Shown in pieces: positions 55,987 through 64,000 of a DNA stretch of 64,000 nucleotides. This stretch comes from Neurospora tetraspora. Its lineage: Eukaryota; Ascomycota; Sordariomycetes; Sordariales; Sordariaceae. Under the pieces are notes generated by a model. The model had not been told where the DNA came from and ran no database searches. It saw only the letters and a program-made list of their open reading frames with translations. The translations under genes and the position numbers were made by a program. The stretch covers positions 1,984,001 through 2,048,000 of the forward strand of contig NW_026944384.1 of the NCBI RefSeq assembly GCF_033439725.1. The letters run 5' to 3'. The stretch's first letter is position 1. The number at the start of each line of letters is the position of its first letter.

Positions 55987-58900
55987 GGACCTTACTCCTC
56001 GACATGGTGTGTTGCATCTGTGGAGTTACTTGATTTTGTGGCTATATGTCTTGCTACTATTTTAGCTGTACTCAGCCTTAGAACCTCTTTGTGAGTTTCT
56101 GGTAAAAGGACATGTGATATTCAGTTTCTAGACTGCTAGATGGATTAGGATGTGTTGGCCATATGGAGGTGTCACCGACAGCCGAGCCGTTGGGACAAGG
56201 TTTCCCTTGCTTCTAGCTCTGACAGCTCTTCACTTTGTCAGACTAGAATGCTCTTCAGGGCGCCTGGGTCGAGGTAGGAATCAGTCGTATATATTTGGTC
56301 CAAGTTGGCTGAAGCCCGGAAACTATCAGCTGCATGTTAGAGGCTGCACGCAAACGTAATGGAGTTTAAGATAACAAACTAGAGCAGGAAAGCCACCTTA
56401 TGTGGTCAAGGATATCTGTAAGAATGAAAGGATTCTACAGAACTAAACTATGATCCCAGCCGTGACCAGCACGAGAATACGACAGGTAGGATGACAAGAC
56501 AGTCAGGCCAAGCATCTCCCAAAAAGTGTTGTAGCAAGAAAAGCTTCATTCAGAGCACACAAGTGTCTTGTCCTCTTTTCCTCAAAAATGTCCTACACGG
56601 CCTTCCAGTACAACTCAGACATGTCGATACTCTACCACGGTCTCATCTTAGGTAAACAGGCACTAACGAAGGTCAGGTAGAGAACCCAACTTGCCAGTGC
56701 CTGAACACCAGGTCTTCAATATTCCTTTGCTTCGCTTTTTTGAGATCTTCGCGGGTTGAATAACTTAAGGTTGCTATTGTCTACTATCTTCGTTCCTGTC
56801 TCCCAAGGTACTTTGCTTTCCAATTGATGTTAACGTTTGCTTCATTTCCCTACTTTCTCGTCCTTCTGTTCCCTTCCCTTTCAGCTTAATTCTTGTTCCC
56901 TTTCTTTCACGGTTTCTGTATTCTTTTCTTTTCTTTTCTTCTTCCTTCTGGCCTTTTTTTTTTTTTTTTCTGCCTGTAGAACGGGGCGGGAGGCAGGGAC
57001 GACGGACCCGACCGAGCAGTTCGACTGCTCGATCTTTCCCACTTACTCTCCGTCGCTTCCTCCTTCTTGTATACCTTACCTTCTGAGCGAGCACCAGTCT
57101 GGGGAAGGAACGACCCGATAGTTTCTGAGTCGCGTGACATCCCAATTTCCGCGAAATTTCAACATCAACACCCGTTCTCTGAGATTCAGTTCCCGATCGT
57201 GGCAGCGTTTGACTCAGTCAGTCAGTCCGTGCACTTGTCATGTGCTCGCTACTCGCATCTTCTCGGTGACTATGTAGTCCACAAACTAAGTGTCCCCTGT
57301 CTCTCTCGGTGTAGCGGAAATACTCCGCATTTCTAGTTGACTTCTAGAGAATGGAGAGCGGAGTTTAAGGGATTGATGGAGTTGACGTTGATGGAGTTGA
57401 TGGAGTGCTATGGAGAACTCTCCGCCTTCCCCCGCGGGGCCGCCGCCTCGGCATCCCCATTGTTTGATGGAGTCAGAGGAAACATTGTGGAATCTGGAAA
57501 CATCACCGAGCTCCGCCATGGACTACCAGGGCCACTTACATCGTGTTCCCCGGGTTGTTGTTCATGCGTTCCGGACATGAGGATGGCCTGCTATATAAGT
57601 GTTGACTACGGACCACCTTGTTGTTGGTATAGGTACTACATGTGACTCATGTAGATGATCAAGGTAGGGACTTGGCATCTGCAAAACATGGTTAATCGCT
57701 TATAGCCTGTTGATGATGATGAATCACACGTAGTCAATCAAGGGGGGTCCCTGAATTGTAATTGTAAGAAAATCGCTCGACAACCGATGAATTGGCGAGA
57801 ATAATGATGACGACGTGTTGACGATAGGTGGCTGGTGTCCGTAAATCGTCAAGAGATTTGAATGTGAAGAAGTTTACGTCTTGTCGAAAAGCAGAAATAC
57901 GATATGATTTGCGAAGACGTAAACCAAAAGGATTGGTATCGTCCGATTCTTCGAATAGTGTGAGATCAACGACAGTCAGCCTCGTTGGTCTCTGCTATGT
58001 GAGTGTCCAGGGTGAATGGACTCGGAGGTTTGTGAATAGGAAAATGAATCACAAGCAAAACCCGGTCAATTCCCATATGATAACACACATGTGTTTTGGA
58101 GATCTGGAGCTATGACTCGGGAGCCCGGGGGAAGGGATCAGCCACTGCAATGCGGGGGAGAAACGAGGTGTGTGGCATGGCTGAGATATGCTTAATTTGT
58201 GAAAACGGTCCCGATCATCATGGGTGGTTCGAGTCATGTCTCCTCTTAGCTTCCTTACCCATCCCACTTCTCCACGAGCACATGCTTGGAGGTTGAGTGT
58301 GGGGCTGCGGAGTAACGACACGCGTCGAGAGAGCCTCAACCCCCGGACAAGTCAACCATGACAACCAACCCCGAGACCCTGCCGCAGCCTCCCCCGAACT
58401 CCTTACCCCTGGGTTGGTGAATGTTACCACTCCTTACCAAGACCTCCGCCAAGCAGGTCATAGCCGGGAGTTGACCGGGCACGGTTCGGGAGTTCCAGGC
58501 TTTCAGCCAACAATCAATGGACAGTTCCCGTTGGTCCAGAGACCTAGGGATCCAGGGGAGAGGCACCCGGGATGGCCGCCAGCTTACCGAGATCGCATCA
58601 CGGCAATCATATGTCAAAGAGATCGATGGTGCCAAGACGACATTGCCGGGACAGGAGCTGAGAGGAGGGTCCAGGCATGCCAAGGAGAACTACCCCAGAT
58701 ACGGTTTACTACCCTGCGGCTGACTCGCCAAGGCAAAGTCTGTGATTGGGTGACTCGAGACCATTTCCCCCATCGGATGGACAGCCACCACGAGGCACTT
58801 GCTGCTAAATCGTGGGGATGGTTTTAGAATCGTTGGAGGCATTAAAGTGTAGGGAAGCGGGAAGATGTTGATGCATTTGAGTGTTGGTCAGCTTTGATAC

Positions 58901-61900
58901 AGATCAAAGTAACGCGGACTGATGATGTGAGAGCAAAGAATATAATTCCGAGACAGCAAAGAAGACGTTGGGCAACAGGGGAACGTTGAGCACTTGACAA
59001 CAGTTAGCGCTAGACTCGAACGAGCATCTGCACTGGCGGGCCGGTTTGGAGATGAAGCCAACGGCTATGCAGCCCGGGCCTCAAGCTCGGTTCGAATGTC
59101 ATTGTAAAAGTTCCCGCAGCTTGACAGTATCAGCCATCGTCTTCCGGCTTGTCATCATATGGTTGAAACGGAACGCTGATCATTGGTGTAAAGCAGTGAT
59201 GTACCAGCGTCACATCTGGATGTCGGGCCCAGCAAAAGCTCGAGGTATTAGAGGTATGTTGATGATAGATCGGATCGCCCCATGTCATGAATGTGACAAG
59301 GAAGGACATGGGACGATCAAGATGTTGGGGAAGACGGTTGAGTTGAACATTTAATGTCTGTCTCCCGGCAGGTTATGATTTTGATAAACTGAAGAGAGTT
59401 GAGCTCGAAGGAGGATGTGATCGTCGAAACAATTGGAGGCAGGGGAAGAAGGGATGAGCGTGATGCAGGTTTGAGACAACGAGGACAATCCGGGGAAAGA
59501 CTTGGCGCTCTCCCAGGGGTTCCACAGCTGAAGGCAGCGCTGAGTTGGGGATCACTCACCTCCTTTCCCCTTTGGCTTTCAACTTTTTACACTTCCCCGA
59601 TGGCCAAGGATTCTAGAAGTCCGGACTTTACTGTGTAACATCTCGTCACCCTCCCTGTCCGATTGTCTCAGCGCCCAAAACAGACGCTGCAACAATCTCG
59701 GGTGAAGTCGGACAGGAATCCATGCCTTTCGTAGTATTTTTGGCTTCGTCAATTCGATGCGTGTCACCCTGGGCGGATGTGAGTTTTGGCGAGCCTGGTT
59801 GCTGCCCCCGGTCAGCCCCTGAACGCCCAGGGTTCGTCGAAGCGAGACGCTCCCGCTGGTGCCTTGGGTGCATCACGAGGGGATCCACATTCACCGACAC
59901 GGAATGACCGAATCCTCCAGCCTAAACTCGTCCGGCATTTGGATATCGGTGACCGTAGGCCCTAAGATAGCGACCTGATTATGTTTACTGATTCTGACGC
60001 CCAAGTCACGATACTTTTGGCGCGACAGAGGGGCAAAATGGATGGGAGTTATCAGCAACCTTACCTTATCGCAGTCCGCTATGGGTCCAGACCGGAGCTG
60101 ACGGTACAATTCCGTCGCCCAAGTTAATGACAAACAAGGGTATGAAGATTGAAGCGGTGTTGACGGCCAACACGAACGTACGTGTTTATGGGCTGTCGAT
60201 GGGGGCCGCAATTCCAATCAATCCTGTCACCGCCGTACGACCTGTAGGAGTCCGCATCCAAACCACAAGAGTGGAAAGCTGAGGTGTAACGGATATGTCA
60301 GCCCTGGACGAAAAGGTCGTGGTGGCAGTGGTACAGGGAGAGCTGAAGAAGAGTGTAGAGATACAAGCCCTACAATGACGCCGTCGCCTTCAGCACTCCA
60401 GCCCCGTACTGGCACCCACTAAAAACTGCGGTCCACAGTTTTCAGTGTCTCATGATTCCATCGTGGATTTTGCGACCCTTTTTAGCCGTAATTGCGCCGT
60501 GATAACTTCAAGGGCTTTCGCAGAAAAAGTGGACGGGTTGCGGGCGTTGCCAATCGTAGACGTTGCAATCGCAGAGCGGAAAGTTGGATAGACAGTCTGT
60601 TGGGAATTTGATCGAAAAAATTACGAAGCCTTTCCGAGAAACCGACGGGAGATGGAATCAAACACAAATTGAGGTGGAATTCGAGGTCCTGTGTATTCAA
60701 CCCCGATGTTACTGTGTTACACAATTCCAACGAAGCGGGAAGGGCCCGCTAGCCCGATTAAGAAGCTGATGTGTGTAATTGAAGCAGCTGATTGGACAGC
60801 GGGGTGATCAGGGTCACCCTGCGGCTCCTGTATCGAAAAGATGTCGGGTTCGACGAATTCGAAATCCACTTCTCCACAAATTGGCGCCTTGAGGTTGACG
60901 GTTGCTGCTGCCCATCGAAACAAAAGCACTGCGTGACTCTCTCACTTTTCCGGTCACACAAAGGCGACGGACTGTGGAAGGTGCAGTTGGGTGGAAAGAA
61001 AACTGGAAGGAATCAGCGCTGTATGTCAGATCTGAGTAGAGTCCAGGATGCACAATGCTCGGACGTCCGTCCCATCCGCCTTCCTCCTTCATTGGTCCCC
61101 AAATTAGGCTGGGCGTTATCATATCAACGTTGAGGATGGAAGCCACGATAACCTCAAAAGTTTCACCGTACAATTTCCATTGCAATTCTCACATCAGCTG
61201 CAGGAACCTTGAATTTGACTCTGATGCAAAGCTCAGTATGATGTTGTCGAAGGACTCGAAGCAGCGGGGGACTGTGGATGGATGGACAGGGGCAGGAGCC
61301 GCTAGCCGCTAAGGCGGTGGAGTAGCGGTGGGGACTTCGGGTCTGACAAGCGGCACCGCACGCGGACTGCACCTGCATTTCCAGCGTTACGAAGCAAAGC
61401 AGTGACTGTGACGTGCCCCAAAGTCCACTGTCCAAACGACCTTGACCACATTCTGGCTCCTTTTCATGGAAATTCGAAATACACGACGCCGGCCACACCC
61501 CGAAACATTACCGCGCGTGGAGATTTTACGTTTTCATTTCCTAGATGAGAATTTCAATGGAACGCTACGAACAGCACACGACCTGTTCCCAAAAATGACT
61601 GTTCTGAAAAGATGACAAGAACGGGACGCAGAGGGTGGACGACGGGTGCGAGACTGGACGGGAGAGCCCGTTGACAGATGGAACGGGAAAGGGCATCCTC
61701 CACGTAAAACTGCCCTTGCAGCCCTTTCGTTGCTTCCATCTCCTCGATCTCCCGTCGTACCTACCTTACCTTTTCTCCATCTCACATTCCTCATTTTTGG
61801 TGTTGATCGATCATCATCATATCATCTTCGTGGCCGGGATCTGCCGTTGTTGCCTCCAATTTGTAGAAGCAAGGTACATACACGCTATTACGCTATTCGT

Positions 61901-62489
61901 ACCTAGGGCTGCTACTGTAACAACACCATCATTGTACCGACCAATTCACGGATATCGTTTTCAATTATTTGTCGTCGGTTTTCACGTCCCGGTACAACAC
62001 TTTCCCGGAGGCATTCTGAGCTGCATATTCGTCGCAGCAACAAGCGGTCACAGCAACCCCAACCGGGTGTATTCGGGTGTCTCCAACGGCTGGACCACAA
62101 GGTGTGTACACTCCCTTTTCTTTTCCTCTTTGGGGCATGCCCAGCCGTCCAGGCCAGACCCAGCCCACACCATCCGATCCTCCCCCAAGCGTTCATCGTG
62201 TGTTATGGAATCCACAGCCGGCGGCACAAGTCGGAGACTCCTCTTGCCAGAGACAAGGACACCACGGACATACTGTGTACACGAACACCCTCCTCCTTCA
62301 CGGGCAGCAAGCGGCCCTTGAAACAGCCATATCCCGGCTCCCGAAACCCGCCAGACAGGCCTCTGTCACGACAAGCAACACCCCAAGCACCTCAGAAGCT
62401 CCTGGTCCTTCTTACCATAGCTTATGCGGCAGCTAACAGTGATCCTCTTGATGCCCAACTAGGGAGCAAAAGGTAACAGGAATTAGTAA
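55987..62489. other. Intergenic, RAD16 to malic enzyme (up to 6.5 kb)
   Basis: No supported protein or RNA gene on either strand. Simple tracts include a TTTTC run (56924-56944), a T-run (about 56957-56971) and a GATGGAGTT repeat (about 57374-57406). A 176-codon plus-strand frame at 58297..58827 has no family resemblance. The last kilobase (about 61700-62489) is C/T-rich with many short frames and may be the leader of the malic enzyme gene. Confidence 0.45.
57374..57406. repeat. Short direct repeat (TGATGGAGTTG)
   Basis: Three near copies of TGATGGAGTT within about 35 bp, in noncoding sequence. No function assigned. Confidence 0.6.
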
Positions 62490-64000
62490 GTGAAAGCAGC
62501 GAAAAAAAGGCATAGCGTTCCATCTCAATCTCGCATCGCATGGGCCATGGGTAAAAACAGACTCCCGGTTTCGCCCTGGACGGTGCTCATGTCCGGTGCA
62601 ACCGGTCGACTGCAAAAGGTTTTAAGTCGGCCGGTCCTCTCGAGTAAACTGGATGCTGGAAGAACATCTTCTCATCATCTATCCTCTTTGACTTTGACAA
62701 AGGGTCTGTTGCTTGCTTCACGGTTCGCTGCTTCTTCACTCGTCGCTACTACTACTTCTGCTGGTGCATCTACAAGTACCGGTACCTCCAATCCAGACCC
62801 CGGCATTAATCGCAACCCCCCGGCCTCGACTTACACCTCACCTCCAAATTCCTTTTCCAGAAGGTTTAGTTGGGGTAACCTGCTAGGCTGGGACCGGACC
62901 CTCCCCAACAAGTGGACTACTGATATCAACCTCACCGGCCACCTCGACGATTTGTCCTCTTTAATCCGCCCATTCCTGGCTTTTCTGGACCCGTTCTCGC
63001 TTTCCTCTTCATACTCAATGGCGTCGCACACTTCCTCAGGCTCTTCTGATCTCTCGACCCCACGGTCAAGCTCTCCTCACTCATCTGCATCAGTTGCGTC
63101 GGCACGCTCCTCCCACTCGTCCACTTTCAGTGCAGCAAAACGCATGTCCATCTCTTCAGTTCGGCGCACTTCGGCTTCGAATCCGATGTCTTCCGTTGAT
63201 CTAGCGACCATTGAAGAAGCTTTAAAGATGGCCAGCCTCGACACACTGAGGGGCTACTGCCAAAGTACGTACGGAGAGGTCCACCAGGAGACCACTACCG
63301 AGTACATCTCCCACGAAGAGGCCCGGGGCTACCAGGTGCTCAACCAACCCCACTGGAACAAGGGTAAGCCTACTGGTCTTTTTTTTTCTTTTTTTTTTTC
63401 TTCTTTCTCTTCCCTTTCCCTCCACGTCCCACGCTTCTTTTCCCGCCACACCTTCCTTGAGTCAATCTGGCCATGCTCGCATCATCAGTCTCTGCTGTCC
63501 GTCAAGGTCCTGGGGCTATCATGCCTTGGTCTGCCAGACTTCTGCACGCACGCCAGACTTGCTTATATTCACGTTTCCTCCCATCTTCTGTTTCCCGACC
63601 TCGCCTGTCTTCTTCCACCTCACCTGTTTCCGGCCCAGCACTTTCGTCTTCTTCGTCTGTGTCATATTCGCCGGAACCGTCCTCGTCGCCCCTCGTACAC
63701 AACATGGCCACAGTTACTGACATTTACATTTCACCCAAAGGGACGTCTTTCACTCCTCAAGAGCGTGTATCCAAGAACCTGACTGGCCTGATTCCGCACG
63801 TCATGGAGGACTCCGAGAAGCAGGTTGAGCGTGCGCTCAAGATGATCCGCACTCGCCAGACCGACATTGACAGGTATCTTTACCTGTCGACCATCAAGAG
63901 CCAGAACGTCGACCTCTTCTACCGGATCCTGATGGATCATGCTAAGGAGATGATGCCATTGGTCTACACTCCCACCATTGGTGACGTCTGCCTCCAGTAC
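62490..64000 (+). CDS. Malic enzyme (NAD or NADP), 5' part, runs off the window
   Basis: Exon 62490..63363 joins to 63741..>64000 through a phase-1 junction (AAG G|GG) giving WNKGTSFTPQER. The next block matches the malic-enzyme N-terminal domain: NLTGLIPHV, RTRQTDIDRYLYLSTIKSQN, LFYRILMDHAKEMMPLVYTP and TIGDVCLQY. Malic enzymes turn malate into pyruvate and CO2 while reducing NAD or NADP; the part that would show cofactor choice lies outside the window. The start is uncertain. In-frame ATGs lie at 62490, 62589 and 63018. The 62589 start would give a basic Ser/Leu-rich N-terminus that could be a mitochondrial presequence. The 63018 start (MASHTSSGSSDLSTPRS) would give a cytosolic form. The 377-nt intron (63364..63740) is far longer than others here and has T-rich tracts. 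Confidence 0.85.

Noticed and set aside
58297-58827. 176-codon plus-strand frame between RAD16 and malic enzyme
   Set aside because: No conserved motif and an equally open opposite strand; most likely chance.
1-64000. Search for transposons, LTR or other virus-like elements, CRISPR arrays and a biosynthetic cluster
   Set aside because: No reverse transcriptase, integrase or transposase blocks, no long terminal repeats, no AT-rich RIP block, no spaced repeat array and no synthase genes were seen by eye. Short relics could be missed.

Overview
This window is a gene-sparse stretch of a filamentous ascomycete chromosome, most likely from the Sordariales (Neurospora, Sordaria or a close relative). 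The evidence is: short spliceosomal introns of about 50-110 nt with GTRNGT donors and CTRAC-like branch sites; a Zn2Cys6/fungal_trans regulator; Eis1, WSC, GtaA and KAR9/GAS2 proteins; intron-bearing nuclear tRNA genes; and intergenic gaps of 4-7.5 kb. From memory only, the order lipase / GH3 / CTF1-beta regulator / glutaminase A / malic enzyme resembles one Neurospora crassa region. This was not checked.

Layout. 0.5-5.4 kb holds compact housekeeping genes: cytosolic ribosomal protein eL38 (-), a tiny one-helix membrane protein (+), the CAAX protease STE24 (+) and mitochondrial ribosomal protein bL34m (+). 6.6-25.5 kb holds a secreted class-3 lipase (-), a divergently placed secreted GH3 beta-glucosidase (+) and, after a 7.5 kb gene-free gap, a CTF1-beta/FAR-type regulator (+). 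This grouping of secreted hydrolases with a fatty-acid-type regulator suggests, without proving, a nutritional theme. 28.5-31.3 kb holds a KAR9-like GAS2-domain protein. 33.6-36.6 kb holds a secreted haem peroxidase fused to two WSC domains. 39.3-40.1 kb holds two tRNA-Glu(CUC) genes. 40.8-44.2 kb holds an Eis1-type eisosome protein and 45.5-48.2 kb a secreted glutaminase A. 49.3-56.0 kb holds RAD7 (-) and RAD16 (+) head to head, the two partners of the global-genome nucleotide-excision-repair complex. A malic enzyme gene starts near 62.5 kb and runs off the right end.

Most notable observations: (1) RAD7 and RAD16 share one intergenic region of about 1.1 kb. (2) The GH3 gene is best read with a 1-nt exon between two perfect fungal introns. 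(3) A copy of about 90 bp of the ste24 stop-codon/3' end lies just behind the lipase stop codon. (4) A 139-bp fold-back element lies between lipase and GH3. (5) The two tRNA-Glu genes have near-identical bodies but unrelated introns. (6) The rad7 start codon is split by an intron. I found no transposon with coding capacity, no virus-like element, no CRISPR array and no convincing undescribed multi-gene system. Exon boundaries were assigned by hand from splice signals, reading phase and family conservation.
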